Origin: an uncultured Gammaproteobacteria bacterium | GTDB taxonomy: Bacteria > Pseudomonadota > Gammaproteobacteria > Ga0077536 | DNA: 64,000 bases | Assembly: GCA_938082545.1 (NCBI GenBank) | Contig: CALKCL010000002.1 | Location: 1-64,000, forward strand | Direction of reading: 5' to 3' | Part shown: positions 1 to 9,848 of the stretch, piece by piece | Position numbering within the stretch: the stretch's first letter is position 1 | Layout: each line of letters starts with the position of its first letter | Translations under genes and position numbers: made by a program | Notes under the pieces: generated by a model | Seen by the model: only the letters and a program-made list of their open reading frames with translations | Database searches by the model: none | Told to the model about the DNA's origin: nothing

Positions 1-53
1 TTAGTACTCCAATCTTTCTCTAATACTTTAGCTTGCTCATCCACCACTGACAT
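1..53 (-). CDS. aceA: Probable isocitrate lyase, 5' end only (runs off the left edge)
   Basis: Only the first 17 codons lie in the window. The minus-strand reading from the ATG at 53 gives a start like MSVVDEQAKVLEKDWST. A GGAG ribosome binding site lies about 7 bases upstream of the ATG. The LEKDW(S/T) pattern resembles the N-terminus of short-form isocitrate lyase (LQKEWT in E. coli AceA). The gene would follow malate synthase directly on the same strand, 19 bases after its stop codon, as expected for a glyoxylate-shunt aceBA operon. Family knowledge: the enzyme splits isocitrate into glyoxylate and succinate. The call rests mainly on context and a few residues, so it is moderate at best. 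Confidence 0.5.
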   Translation of the reverse strand, partial: MSVVDEQAKVLEKDWST

Positions 54-72
54 TTTTAACTTCTCCAAGATG

Positions 73-1680
73 TTAATTTACAATTAAGTTGTAGGCTTCA
101 AGTGTAAGAAAATCTGCAAGATTATCAGACACTATAATTCCCTTTATTAAACCAGCAGCTTCTACAAAACGTCTGGTTTTATAATTACTACCAAGCGACT
201 CTTTAACAGAGGCGAGCTCATCATCAAGAACGCCTAGAAAAAGTTCCTCTGTAACGGCGGTACCATCTTCAAATTCTGTGGCTTCGTGATGCAGCCATTG
301 CCAAACCTGTGTTCTCGAAATCTCGGCGGTAGCTGCATCCTCCATGAGATTATTAAGCGGTACGCAGCCAAGTCCTGAGATCCATTGTTCAGTGTAGTGC
401 AACGCAGCGGAAACATTGGCTATTAGTCCTTGAACAGTAATTTTCCCATCTGGAACTTTAAGGAGGTCGTCTTGCGTGATAGCGATATCTTCCTGCTCTC
501 GAAAAATCTGGTTATCCGCCGGCATAAGCTCATCAAAAATATCTTTGGCAACGGGGATTAATCCAGGATGTGCGACCCAAGTACCATCGTGCCCGTTTCT
601 GGCCTCACGCTCCTTATCAGCGTGCACTTTATCAAACGCCGCTTTGTTGGCAACCTCATCATTCTTGATCGGTATTTGGGCTGCCATTCCTCCCATAGCA
701 TGCACCCCTCTGCGATGACACGTTTGAACAAGTAGCTGGGAATAAGCGTTTAAAAAATGTGCACTCATCCCGACTTCTGCCCTGTCAGGCAGGATAAATT
801 CGGGATGGTTTCGAAAACATTTAATAAAACTAAAGATGTAGTCCCATCGCCCACAGTTCAGTCCCGCCGAGTGTTCTTTTAATTCCCAGAGGATTTCATC
901 CATTTCAAAGGCGGCTGGAATAGTCTCTATCAGGACCGTCGCCCTGATACTTCCTTGGTCTATATTCATGAAGCTCTGGGAAAACTTGAATACATCATTC
1001 CAAAGTCGAGCTTCAAGATGACTTTCCATCTTCGGGAGATAAAAGTAAGGGCCCTGTCCTTTTTCGATAAGCTTCAACGCGTTATGGTAAAAGAATAAAC
1101 CAAAGTCTACCAAGCCAGCAGGAGCTGGAAGCCCTTGGAATAGAATGTGTCTTTCTTTCAAGTGCCAGCCTCTAGGCCGCACAAATAACGTAGCTGTTTG
1201 ATTATTTAAAGAGTAAATTTTTCCATTTTTGTTAGTAAACTCAATAGTTCCCGCAACAGCGTCACGCAAATTCACTTGGCCATTCATCATTACAGACCAA
1301 GTAGGGCTGGATGAATCCTCAAAATCAGCCATATAGACATTAGCATCGGAATTAAGTGCGTTTATCACCATTTTCCTGTCTACAGGACCGGTTATCTCAA
1401 CACGCCGGTCAAGCAAGCCAGATGGGATAGGTGCCACGGTCCATTCACTTTTCCGCACGTGTTCAGTGTCAGCCAAAAAATTCGGAAAAGACCCTTGATC
1501 ATACTGGGCTTGTCTCGCAATACGTCTCATCAATAGTTCATCAACGCTGGCGCTAAACTCGGTGCACAGAGCGTTTAGAAACCCTAGCGCACCCTCATTT
1601 AAAACGGCCGAAAAGTCATTTCCAGTAGACGCGCAAATCTTTATGCCTGAATTATTTTCAGGACTCTCATTCGAAGTCAT
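73..1680 (-). CDS. aceB: Malate synthase A
   Basis: This 535-residue cytosolic protein matches the length of AceB-type malate synthases, which condense glyoxylate with acetyl-CoA to make malate in the glyoxylate shunt. Visible family blocks are MADFEDSSSP near residue 117, the KMESHLEARLWNDV segment near residue 217 and ETIPAAFEMDEILWEL near 253. Further blocks are GRWDYIFSFIK and, toward the C-terminus, NLMEDAATAEISR. An AGGA ribosome binding site lies about 9 bases before the ATG. It is transcribed away from clpS and reads into the probable aceA start at the window edge. This implies growth on acetate, fatty acids or other C2-yielding substrates. Confidence 0.95.
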   Translation of the reverse strand: MTSNESPENNSGIKICASTGNDFSAVLNEGALGFLNALCTEFSASVDELLMRRIARQAQYDQGSFPNFLADTEHVRKSEWTVAPIPSGLLDRRVEITGPVDRKMVINALNSDANVYMADFEDSSSPTWSVMMNGQVNLRDAVAGTIEFTNKNGKIYSLNNQTATLFVRPRGWHLKERHILFQGLPAPAGLVDFGLFFYHNALKLIEKGQGPYFYLPKMESHLEARLWNDVFKFSQSFMNIDQGSIRATVLIETIPAAFEMDEILWELKEHSAGLNCGRWDYIFSFIKCFRNHPEFILPDRAEVGMSAHFLNAYSQLLVQTCHRRGVHAMGGMAAQIPIKNDEVANKAAFDKVHADKEREARNGHDGTWVAHPGLIPVAKDIFDELMPADNQIFREQEDIAITQDDLLKVPDGKITVQGLIANVSAALHYTEQWISGLGCVPLNNLMEDAATAEISRTQVWQWLHHEATEFEDGTAVTEELFLGVLDDELASVKESLGSNYKTRRFVEAAGLIKGIIVSDNLADFLTLEAYNLIVN

Positions 1681-2016
1681 TTTAAGTCGTTCCTAAAATT
1701 TTTTTCCTCAATCTCTGGTATGCTTCAATATGAGCCGCTCAGAGCAGTCAACGTTTTTATGATAATAAAATCGTTAATTCTGTTGAGAGAAAGAACTGAA
1801 AACCACGAGGAATTTGTTGGAAAGGATACGCTGCACCGCACCATTTGTCAATAAACGTACTGTTCCTTAAAGAGCTAAATTGTAAGTTAATTCGTATTGA
1901 ACTAATGAAACACAATATTCATATGTTCACGATGAAGTCTATTACTCGGCTCACGGAATTAGGTGATCAATGGCTGGATAAAATGACAAAATAGACCAAT
2001 ACTGCAGTTAAAGAAT
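1681..2016. other. Intergenic region between divergent aceB and clpS
   Basis: This 336-bp AT-rich stretch must hold the promoters for aceB (minus) and clpS-clpA (plus). A weak sigma70-like pair for the clpS side is TTGTAA at 1880-1885 and TAATGA at 1903-1908, with a 17-bp spacer. A 29-codon open frame starts at 1905 but has no recognisable product or ribosome binding site. No RNA gene or strong hairpin was seen. Confidence 0.4.
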
Positions 2017-2361
2017 ATGATCAAAGTACAAAACATGAACCAAGATAATAAGCCCAATGATGATGATGGTGGTTTAGCGGTAGCTGTAGCGCCGCCAAAA
2101 CTAAAAAAACCGCCGATGTATTGCGTGTTACTGATTAATGATGACTATACTCCCATGGAGTTTGTCGTTCACATACTAGAAAAATTCTTTAAACTGGACA
2201 GGACAGCGGCTACACAAGTTATGCTTGAAGTTCATACTAGAGGCAAAGGTATCTGCGGCACATTCAGCCGCGAAATTGCAGAAACAAAAGTAATGCAGGT
2301 AAACTCGTACGCAAAGGATCATGAACACCCACTATTGTGTACTTTAGAGCTTGCGCCATGA
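2017..2361 (+). CDS. clpS: ATP-dependent Clp protease adaptor ClpS
   Basis: ClpS binds N-degron substrates and the ClpA N-domain and delivers them to ClpAP in the cytosol. The protein has an acidic, disordered N-terminus of about 30 residues. The conserved core follows: [19 protein letters not shown] (N-end-rule pocket), then [21 protein letters not shown]. The frame opens at 2017, but the ATG at 2035 (MNQDNKP) is an equally plausible start, giving 108 residues, close to the usual 106. Neither start has a strong ribosome binding site. clpA starts 22 bp downstream, the classical clpS-clpA pair. Confidence 0.95.
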   Translation: MIKVQNMNQDNKPNDDDGGLAVAVAPPKLKKPPMYCVLLINDDYTPMEFVVHILEKFFKLDRTAATQVMLEVHTRGKGICGTFSREIAETKVMQVNSYAKDHEHPLLCTLELAP

Positions 2362-2383
2362 ATAAGTACCTAAGGAGCTAATC

Positions 2384-4642
2384 GTGTTAAGTAAAGAGCT
2401 TGAATCCACATTAAATGTCGCTTTTAAGATAGCTAGAGAGAACCGTCATGAGTTCATGACGGTGGAGCATTTAATGCTGGGATTGCTAGATAATCAAACC
2501 GCACTGAATATTCTGATGGCATGTGATGCGGACACGAATATATTACGACAAGAATTAGAAGATTTCATAGACGAAAATGCCACATTACTTGCAGATGGTG
2601 AGGAGAAAGATACCCAGCCGACACTTGGGTTTCAAAGAGTTCTGCAAAGAGCAGTTTTTCATGTGCAATCATCCGGGAAAAAAGAAGTGACTGGAGCCAA
2701 TGTCCTTGTCGCTATTTTTGGAGAGAGAGATTCGCATACCGTTTATCTTCTGGGAAAAGCTAACGTGACCCGGCTGGACGTCGTAAATTGTATTTCCCAT
2801 GGGAACAGCGAGCTAGGCGACGACGACAGCACACAATCGACCGAAACAGAGGATGAGGGTGGCGCCGAAGATAATGCAGAAACTGCGCTTTCTGCTTACA
2901 CGGTCAACTTAAATGAGCGGGCCGCTGCCGGCAAAATTGATCCGCTGATAGGCCGTCAAATAGAGTTAGAAAGAACAGTTCAGATCCTGTGCCGCCGCCG
3001 AAAAAACAACCCTTTGTATGTTGGTGAGGCTGGTGTGGGGAAAACTGCTATTGCAGAAGGACTTGCTAAAAGGATTTTCGATGGCAATATTCCAGAAATA
3101 ATGAGCAATGCTGTCATTTATTCACTTGACTTGGGAGCACTGCTAGCAGGTACGAAATACCGTGGAGATTTCGAGAAAAGACTAAAAGCGATCCTTGTAG
3201 AGCTAGAAAATGAAGAAGGCGCCGTTCTTTTTATTGATGAAATACACACTATCATAGGGGCTGGAGCCGCATCCGGAGGGGCTATGGATGCCTCCAATTT
3301 AATTAAACCTGTCTTGGCTTCAGGAGCTCTAAAATGCATCGGGTCAACAACCTACCAGGAATATAGAGGAATTTTTGAGAAAGATCGGGCACTTGCGCGC
3401 CGCTTCCAAAAAATCGACGTTAACGAGCCTACCGAAGAGGAAGCAATTAAAATCCTTCAAGGACTCAAAACTAGATTTGAGGAACATCATGATGTGAGAT
3501 ATACCAATCAAGCTCTTCGATCAGCAGTTGAACTGACTAGTCGATTTATGAGCGATCGGTTTCTTCCAGATAAAGCGATCGACGTGATTGACGAAGCTGG
3601 AGCGCGCCAACGGATAGTTCCACCTAGCAAGCGACGAAAGACGATTTCGGTAGGGGAAATTGAAGACATAGTGTCTAAGATCGCACGGATTCCTCCAAAG
3701 ACCGTATCAGCATCAGACAACAACGTACTCAAAAATCTAGAACGTAATCTTAAAATGGTAATTTTTGGTCAAGATAATGCAGTTGCTGGTCTGTCTGCTG
3801 CAATAAAAATGGCACGTTCAGGTCTTGGGAATGAGGAAAAACCTATTGGATCTTTCCTCTTTGCGGGTCCCACAGGAGTGGGCAAGACAGAAGTTTCGCG
3901 CCAGCTTGCACGAATAATGGGGTTAGAACTGATTCGTTTCGACATGTCAGAGTACATGGAAAGGCATACCGTGTCTAGGTTAATTGGTGCGCCTCCAGGT
4001 TACGTTGGCTATGATACAGGAGGGCTCCTCACAGAAGCCGTGACCAAACAACCTCATGCCGTAGTGCTCCTCGATGAAATGGAAAAGGCGCACACAGATG
4101 TGTTTAACATTCTTCTCCAAGTAATGGACCACGGAACGCTAACAGACGCTAGCGGCAGAAAAACGGACTTTCGAAATATTATTTTAATTATGACAACAAA
4201 TGCTGGTGCAGAGAAAATGAGTAGAGCATCTGTAGGCTTTACTCGACAAGAACATGCATCTGATTCCATTGTTGAAATTAAAAAAATGTTCAGCCCTGAG
4301 TTTCGCAACCGACTGGATGCAACTATACAATTTGACACATTGGAGGAGCAAACAATCAGCTACGTCGTTGATAAATTCATTGTAGAACTTGAGACTCAGC
4401 TGGATGATAAAAAGGTGACCATAGAAGTTGATTCCGAAGCCAGGAAATGGCTTATTACTAACGGTTATGACCCACTCATGGGAGCAAGACCGATGAGCAG
4501 ACTTATCCGAGAGAAAATCAAAAAACCCTTAGCAGAAGAGCTTTTATTTGGCAGACTATCTAAAGGTGGTCATGTATTGGTCACCCTGGAAGCTGGTGAG
4601 CTCTCAGTTGAGATTGAGTCGGAGGTCGCGGTAACAACTTAA
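2384..4642 (+). CDS. clpA: ATP-dependent Clp protease ATP-binding subunit ClpA
   Basis: This AAA+ unfoldase feeds substrates to ClpP. At 752 residues it is close to E. coli ClpA (758). It has a double Clp-N repeat in residues 1-145. The first AAA+ module has Walker [10 protein letters not shown] near residue 214 and Walker [14 protein letters not shown]. The second module has Walker [10 protein letters not shown] near residue 495, Walker [12 protein letters not shown] and a C-terminal ClpB-D2-small domain. The ribosome binding site is AAGGAG. clpP lies elsewhere in the window, in the tig-clpP-clpX-lon block, which is the normal gammaproteobacterial arrangement. Confidence 0.97.
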   Translation: MLSKELESTLNVAFKIARENRHEFMTVEHLMLGLLDNQTALNILMACDADTNILRQELEDFIDENATLLADGEEKDTQPTLGFQRVLQRAVFHVQSSGKKEVTGANVLVAIFGERDSHTVYLLGKANVTRLDVVNCISHGNSELGDDDSTQSTETEDEGGAEDNAETALSAYTVNLNERAAAGKIDPLIGRQIELERTVQILCRRRKNNPLYVGEAGVGKTAIAEGLAKRIFDGNIPEIMSNAVIYSLDLGALLAGTKYRGDFEKRLKAILVELENEEGAVLFIDEIHTIIGAGAASGGAMDASNLIKPVLASGALKCIGSTTYQEYRGIFEKDRALARRFQKIDVNEPTEEEAIKILQGLKTRFEEHHDVRYTNQALRSAVELTSRFMSDRFLPDKAIDVIDEAGARQRIVPPSKRRKTISVGEIEDIVSKIARIPPKTVSASDNNVLKNLERNLKMVIFGQDNAVAGLSAAIKMARSGLGNEEKPIGSFLFAGPTGVGKTEVSRQLARIMGLELIRFDMSEYMERHTVSRLIGAPPGYVGYDTGGLLTEAVTKQPHAVVLLDEMEKAHTDVFNILLQVMDHGTLTDASGRKTDFRNIILIMTTNAGAEKMSRASVGFTRQEHASDSIVEIKKMFSPEFRNRLDATIQFDTLEEQTISYVVDKFIVELETQLDDKKVTIEVDSEARKWLITNGYDPLMGARPMSRLIREKIKKPLAEELLFGRLSKGGHVLVTLEAGELSVEIESEVAVTT

Positions 4643-4652
4643 GTAGAGCATT

Positions 4653-5168
4653 ATGCAAAACATAAAAAAAATAGCCAAAAATACTTTTAGAGAAACCTTC
4701 GGCAGATACTACGAAGATTTTGAGGTGGGACATAAGTACCAGCACAGACCCGGCAGGACCATTACAGAAACTGACAATACCTGGTTTACTTTGCTCACAA
4801 TGAATACTCATCCTTTGCATTTTGACAACGAGTATGCCGCAGCATCAGAGTTTGGAAAACCACTCGTGAACAGTGCTTTTACAATTTCTTTAATTGTCGG
4901 CATGAGCGTAAGTGACGTAAGTCAAAAAGCAATCGCCAACCTTGGTTGGAAAGAAATCTCATTACCAGCTCCTGTTTTTGTTGGCGATACGCTCTATGCC
5001 GAATCTGAGGTATTAGCAAAACGAGAATCCAATTCACGACCAACCGCCGGAATAGTTACTGTTAAAACACTCGGCAAAAAAGCAGATGGCACTATAGTAA
5101 GCGACTTTGATAGGATCATGTTGATCCCAAAACGAGGACATAGCGTCGAGGATATTACTAATTACTGA
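4653..5168 (+). CDS. MaoC-like hydratase (mesaconyl-CoA hydratase-like)
   Basis: This 171-residue single hot-dog-fold protein is of the MaoC dehydratase family. The segment around residues 45-60 (TMNTHPLHFDNEYA) has the Asp/His pattern of the family's hydratase active site. The opening GRYYEDFEVGHKYQHRPGR resembles mesaconyl-CoA or beta-methylmalyl-CoA hydratases and related (R)-enoyl-CoA hydratases. The exact acyl-CoA substrate cannot be told from sequence. It starts 10 bp after clpA and may be co-transcribed with it, though the link is probably positional. Its 3' end overlaps the convergent argA by 11 bp. No strong ribosome binding site is visible. Confidence 0.8.
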   Translation: MQNIKKIAKNTFRETFGRYYEDFEVGHKYQHRPGRTITETDNTWFTLLTMNTHPLHFDNEYAAASEFGKPLVNSAFTISLIVGMSVSDVSQKAIANLGWKEISLPAPVFVGDTLYAESEVLAKRESNSRPTAGIVTVKTLGKKADGTIVSDFDRIMLIPKRGHSVEDITNY

Positions 5169-6492
5169 TCGATTTCTTCAACACAATAGAATTTCTAGAA
5201 GAATCATATTCAATTTGCTTTTGGTGCGGCAAGTCTTCCTTTTCGCATAGAGCATAGCCACGCTCTTGAAACCAATGTGATGCCTGAGTGGTCATCACAA
5301 AAAGCTTACTCAGTTGCTGCTCAAGAGCTCTTTTTTCTATCTCCATCAGCAACAAATCTCCAAAGTCATCACCTCGGTAATCTTCGTGAACGGCAACACA
5401 TGCAACTTCACCGTCCGTTTCATCGTGAAGATACAAGGCAGCACAAGCAACAACTGTATCCTCACGTATCATAACAATGAAATTATCGATATCTTTGCCC
5501 ACTAAATCGAAACTGCGACCAACTAAAGCCCCCGATTCCTGCATCGGGCGAATAAGTTCCAAAATACCAAGGATATCCCTATCTGCTGCGGTTCGAATGC
5601 TGTCGAAAGGCGCATCGCTTAACATCGTTCCAACACCATCTCGAGTAAACAATTCTTTCAATATCGCACCATCGCTCTGACTATCAATAAAATGAGCTCG
5701 TTGGACACCGGATTCACAGGCTCTTATAGCAGCACCTAATAATTCTTCCGTATAAGAAAAATTTACTCCTGAAGCCAGGAGGGAGGCGCCTAACTCAGTA
5801 CCCAATTGCTTTAAAAGCATTCCATCGGTACCAAATACTCCATCACACTCAGTCAAAAAAATAAGCTTTTCAGCTTTAATACTCTGGGCAATTTCCACAG
5901 CTAAGTCCGAACCTTTAATATCAAAAATTTCTCCCACAGGACTATAGCCAATCGGTGAGACAAGGACTACATCACCGCTGTTTAATCGCGATTCGATTCC
6001 AGTAGTGTCTAGAGACCTGACTTCTCCACAAAAAAGAGTGTCAACTCCCTCAAGAACACCGCACGCTTTAGCAGTGACAAAATTACCACTAGATACTTTT
6101 GTGGCATCACTCCCTCGAAGAGCGCCCGCCCGAGTCACAAAAGAGAAGTTAGATTCTATTGCCAGCCTCATTGCACCAATAACTTCACTGGCTTCGACCA
6201 TACATTCACGATCCATTACTATTCGATCAGCTACAGTAGCTGTCGTTATCCCTTTTGCTTCTAATCGCTTTGCAATTTGTTGGTTTGCTCCAAAAACCAC
6301 AGTGATCCTAATGCCAACAGCCGACAGCAATATTAAATCTCGTGCCAAACCGCGAAAACTGTCAGAAAGAATAGTTCCTCCATCAAGGTACACAACAAAC
6401 TTTTTAGCACGGTGAGATAAGAAATATGGAGACACTTCTCTTAACAAAGATATAGTAGGATCTAGTTCTACTGGTGAGGAAAGTTTCTTCAT
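5158..6492 (-). CDS. argA: Amino-acid N-acetyltransferase (N-acetylglutamate synthase)
   Basis: The enzyme transfers acetyl from acetyl-CoA to glutamate, the first step of arginine biosynthesis. At 444 residues it matches E. coli ArgA (443). It has an N-terminal amino-acid-kinase-like domain (about residues 20-285, with FVVYLDGGTILSDS and VVLVSPIGYSP) that normally binds arginine as feedback inhibitor. A C-terminal GNAT domain (about 295-440) carries VACVAVHEDYRGDDFGDLLL, the acetyl-CoA loop. Bifunctional ArgJ and ArgO are different families, so the call is firm. The gene is divergent from ilvD and overlaps the MaoC gene convergently. Confidence 0.95.
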   Translation of the reverse strand: MKKLSSPVELDPTISLLREVSPYFLSHRAKKFVVYLDGGTILSDSFRGLARDLILLSAVGIRITVVFGANQQIAKRLEAKGITTATVADRIVMDRECMVEASEVIGAMRLAIESNFSFVTRAGALRGSDATKVSSGNFVTAKACGVLEGVDTLFCGEVRSLDTTGIESRLNSGDVVLVSPIGYSPVGEIFDIKGSDLAVEIAQSIKAEKLIFLTECDGVFGTDGMLLKQLGTELGASLLASGVNFSYTEELLGAAIRACESGVQRAHFIDSQSDGAILKELFTRDGVGTMLSDAPFDSIRTAADRDILGILELIRPMQESGALVGRSFDLVGKDIDNFIVMIREDTVVACAALYLHDETDGEVACVAVHEDYRGDDFGDLLLMEIEKRALEQQLSKLFVMTTQASHWFQERGYALCEKEDLPHQKQIEYDSSRNSIVLKKSISN

Positions 6493-6680
6493 GTCGCATG
6501 CCTACCTCAATGTTTCTTGATATGCAGAGTTCGCCCTCCAACCATTATTCTAAAGAAATAGATGGGCTTTAGGCATGACTTAACCGAAGCTAGCAAATAA
6601 AATACTTCGACGGTATTTAATCTAGACGCTATCATAAACGTCTTTTACGAATAACAAAATAAAACGCAGGGAAAAAGTCG

Positions 6681-8360
6681 ATGGTGGACAAGCTAAATAA
6701 GACTAGTGAACGTATTACCCAGCCTCGAGCACAAGGAGCCTCCCAGGCTATGCTGCATGCTGCCGGGCTCACAAAAGATGACATGACAAAGGGGCAAGTA
6801 GGAATTTCTAGCATGTGGTATGAAGGAAATCCTTGCAACATGCATCTCCTCAGTCTTGGCGCGGAAGTCAAAAAAGGAGTCCAAGACGCAGGACTTGTTG
6901 GCTTGCAATTTAACACAATAGGAGTAAGTGACGGCATATCTATGGGCACGAAAGGGATGAGCTACTCCCTGCAGTCACGAGATCTGATTGCTGATTCTAT
7001 CGAAACGGTCATGGGTGGCCAATGGCATGACGCTAATATTTCCATACCAGGTTGTGACAAAAACATGCCCGGATGCCTAATAGCGATGGGGCGAGTTAAT
7101 AGGCCTGCGTTAATGATTTACGGAGGCACTATTAAGCCTGGTTTTTCTAAAGGGAAACCATTGGATATAGTGTCAGCTTTCCAAAGCTATGGAGAGTACT
7201 TAGGCGGACGCATCGATGATGACGAGCGCAGCGAAATAGTTCGCAAGGCTTGCCCTGGTGCTGGCGCATGTGGCGGGATGTATACTGCCAATACAATGGC
7301 CTCGGCGATAGAGGCCATGGGGATGAGCCTGCCCTATAGTTCATCCGTCCCTGCGGTCGACCCTGATAAACTGAAAGAATGCCATCGGGCAGGGGAAGCA
7401 ATAAAGAATCTACTCGAAAAAGACATAAAACCACGCGATATAATGACGCGAGCTGCATTCGAAAACGCGATGGTCATTGTCTCCGCCCTCGGAGGGTCTA
7501 CTAATGCAGTACTACATCTAATCGCCATGGCCCGTTCAGTTGATGTTCAGCTGACTATAGACGACTTCCAAAAAGTCAGTGATAGAGTACCCTTCTTAGC
7601 AGATCTCAAGCCTAGCGGACAATATGTAATGGAGGATCTCCACAATATCGGCGGCACTCCGGGTGTACTAAAGCTTCTCTTAAACGAGGGATTGATTGAT
7701 GGGACGTGTATTACAGTGACCGGTCAGACTCTCGAGGAAAACCTTGCACCTCTGCCAGGCCTCGATGCGGACCAAAAAGTCATCCGACCTGTTTCCAATC
7801 CGATTAAGGCAACTGGTCATATTCGAATACTCAAAGGAAACCTTGCGCCTGGTGGTTCAGTTGCCAAAATAACCGGCAAAGAAGGCCTTCGATTCGAAGG
7901 GCCCGCACGCGTCTATGATAGCGAGGAAGAAATGCTCGTAGGCCTTGAAAAGAAACAGATCCAGAAAGGAGATGTCATCATAATTCGCTATGAAGGCCCT
8001 AAAGGCGGACCTGGGATGCCAGAGATGCTTACCCCCACCTCAGCAATTATGGGTGCAGGTCTTGGGGAGGATGTGGCATTGATAACGGATGGTCGATTCT
8101 CAGGCGGGTCCCATGGTTTCATAATTGGTCATGTCGTACCCGAAGCTCAAGAAGGCGGGCCAATCGCGTTGATAAAAAACGGAGACACTGTCGTATTAGA
8201 CGGGGAACTGAATCGTATAGATGTAGATGTGAGCCAACAACAATTTTCAGAACGACTAGCTGACTGGGAGGCACCAGACTATAAAGCGACCCGAGGTACT
8301 CTTTACAAATATATAAAAAATGTCAAAAGCGCGTCAGAAGGATGTGTAACCGATGAGTGA
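6681..8360 (+). CDS. ilvD: Dihydroxy-acid dehydratase
   Basis: IlvD dehydrates 2,3-dihydroxy-isovalerate and 2,3-dihydroxy-3-methylvalerate in valine and isoleucine synthesis, using an iron-sulfur cluster. The 559-residue protein has the cluster cysteines in [10 protein letters not shown] (near residue 115) and [16 protein letters not shown] (near 190). The C-terminal substrate motif is [11 protein letters not shown]. The length is that of the shorter [2Fe-2S] IlvD subfamily (about 560) rather than the 616-residue E. coli enzyme; the cluster type is inferred from length only. No ilv leader peptide or attenuator was recognised in the 188-bp upstream region. A good terminator follows the gene. 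Confidence 0.96.
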   Translation: MVDKLNKTSERITQPRAQGASQAMLHAAGLTKDDMTKGQVGISSMWYEGNPCNMHLLSLGAEVKKGVQDAGLVGLQFNTIGVSDGISMGTKGMSYSLQSRDLIADSIETVMGGQWHDANISIPGCDKNMPGCLIAMGRVNRPALMIYGGTIKPGFSKGKPLDIVSAFQSYGEYLGGRIDDDERSEIVRKACPGAGACGGMYTANTMASAIEAMGMSLPYSSSVPAVDPDKLKECHRAGEAIKNLLEKDIKPRDIMTRAAFENAMVIVSALGGSTNAVLHLIAMARSVDVQLTIDDFQKVSDRVPFLADLKPSGQYVMEDLHNIGGTPGVLKLLLNEGLIDGTCITVTGQTLEENLAPLPGLDADQKVIRPVSNPIKATGHIRILKGNLAPGGSVAKITGKEGLRFEGPARVYDSEEEMLVGLEKKQIQKGDVIIIRYEGPKGGPGMPEMLTPTSAIMGAGLGEDVALITDGRFSGGSHGFIIGHVVPEAQEGGPIALIKNGDTVVLDGELNRIDVDVSQQQFSERLADWEAPDYKATRGTLYKYIKNVKSASEGCVTDE

Positions 8361-8371
8361 TCTCCTCTTTT

Positions 8372-8394
8372 AAGCTCCCTTAGAGGGGGCTTTT
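8372..8394 (+). terminator. Rho-independent terminator after ilvD
   Basis: AAGCTCCCT (8372-8380) pairs with AGGGGGCTT (8384-8392) around a TAG loop, including one G-U pair. The downstream arm ends in a short T run. It lies 12 bases after the ilvD stop and before the convergent fumC. Confidence 0.75.
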
Positions 8395-8429
8395 GCATCA
8401 TCACTCTAAGGGATGTAATTAGCTGGCTT

Positions 8430-9806
8430 TTATATACCGCCTTTAGTGAGTTTTTCTGGATCTAATAAAACCTCTAACTCCGAACGGCTTAAATCTGTGA
8501 GCTCTTCTGCGACATCGATCACGGGCTGGTTATTTTTATACGCTGCCTTTGCGATTTCAGCGGCTTTTGCATACCCAATAATAGGATTAAGCGCTGTAAC
8601 TAAAATAGGGTTGCGAGCCAAAGCTTCCTTCAGCTTTTCTTCTTTGACAATAAATGTAGCAATAGCTTTATCAGCTAACAACCTAGTGACGTTACTCAAT
8701 AACAAGATACTGTCTAAAAGATTTTGTGCAATCAGAGGCAGCATCACGTTCAACTCGAAATTACCAGACTGCCCCCCAATAGTTATCGCAGCATCATTCC
8801 CAATAACTTGCGCCCCAACCATAGCAGCGGCCTCTGGGATAACTGGGTTTACTTTGCCAGGCATAATCGACGAGCCTGGCTGTAATGCTTGCAGTTCTAT
8901 CTCTCCTAGACCCGCTAATGGTCCTGAATTCATCCACCGTAAGTCGTTCGCAATTTTAATTACCGCTACTGCTAAAGATTTCAACTGTCCTGAAAGAGAC
9001 ACTGCTGCATCCTGAGTGCCTATATAGTTAAAAAAATTACCTGCTGGTCGAAATTGAATTCCTGTTAAACGACTCAACTCCTTATTAAACTCATCAGCGA
9101 ACTCAGGATGTGCATTTATTCCGGTTCCAACCGCTGTTCCACCTTGCGCCAGTCGATAAATAGGCCCCTGATTATCTTCAAGTGCTGATTTAGCTTGATC
9201 GATTTGCGATGCCCAACTCAATAAGCTCTGACTCAATCTAATCGGCATAGCATCCATCAAATGAGTCCGGCCCGTTTTAACATAGGTGTCGACACTTTCA
9301 GCTTTTGTCTTGATGACCTGCGATAAATGATTGAGAGAGGGTAACAATTGCTGCTGCAGCCCTAAGGCAGCGCTGATATGAATAGTGCTTGGGATGATAT
9401 CGTTGCTACTCTGACCGCAATTAACATGGTCGTTAGGATTAACGGCTTGTCCTAGTATACTACTCGCCACAGTCCCTAACACTTCGTTAACATTCATATT
9501 AGAGCTAGTACCAGATCCGGTTTGGAAAACATCAACAGGAAAATGGCTCATGAAATTATCGCAAGAGAGCATCTGTTCTACTGCTTTGCAAATTGCGATC
9601 CCAACATCCTTAGGAATCTGTTCTAACTTAACATTAGCACTAGCTGCGGCGGCCTTTGCCGTTAAGAGAGCCCGTATAAAACTCTCAGGCATACCCCGTC
9701 CACTCACAGGAAAGTTTTCAACCGCGCGCTGCGTTTGAGCTGCATAAAGCGCATCACTCGGAACATTTAACTCACCCATACTGTCTCGTTCAACACGAGT
9801 TCCCAT
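8430..9806 (-). CDS. fumC: Class II fumarate hydratase
   Basis: FumC interconverts fumarate and malate in the TCA cycle without an iron-sulfur cluster. The 458-residue protein carries the superfamily signature GSSIMPGKVNP near residue 310, and GSGTSSNMNVNEV and CGQSSNDIIPS in the N-terminal half. It also has the TGRTHLMDAMP segment. Aspartase shares these motifs, but the N-terminus MGTRVERDSMGELNVP is typical of FumC. An AGGAG-like ribosome binding site precedes the ATG. The gene stands alone, convergent with ilvD. Confidence 0.93.
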   Translation of the reverse strand: MGTRVERDSMGELNVPSDALYAAQTQRAVENFPVSGRGMPESFIRALLTAKAAAASANVKLEQIPKDVGIAICKAVEQMLSCDNFMSHFPVDVFQTGSGTSSNMNVNEVLGTVASSILGQAVNPNDHVNCGQSSNDIIPSTIHISAALGLQQQLLPSLNHLSQVIKTKAESVDTYVKTGRTHLMDAMPIRLSQSLLSWASQIDQAKSALEDNQGPIYRLAQGGTAVGTGINAHPEFADEFNKELSRLTGIQFRPAGNFFNYIGTQDAAVSLSGQLKSLAVAVIKIANDLRWMNSGPLAGLGEIELQALQPGSSIMPGKVNPVIPEAAAMVGAQVIGNDAAITIGGQSGNFELNVMLPLIAQNLLDSILLLSNVTRLLADKAIATFIVKEEKLKEALARNPILVTALNPIIGYAKAAEIAKAAYKNNQPVIDVAEELTDLSRSELEVLLDPEKLTKGGI

Positions 9807-9848
9807 ACCATACTCCTTTACTATTACTCATAGAATTTTAAATGGACG

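Noticed and set aside
1905-1994. 29-codon open frame upstream of clpS
   Set aside because: It has no ribosome binding site, no known small protein match and lies in the probable promoter region.
8446-9015. 189-codon plus-strand open frame
   Set aside because: It is antisense to fumC, with no family features.
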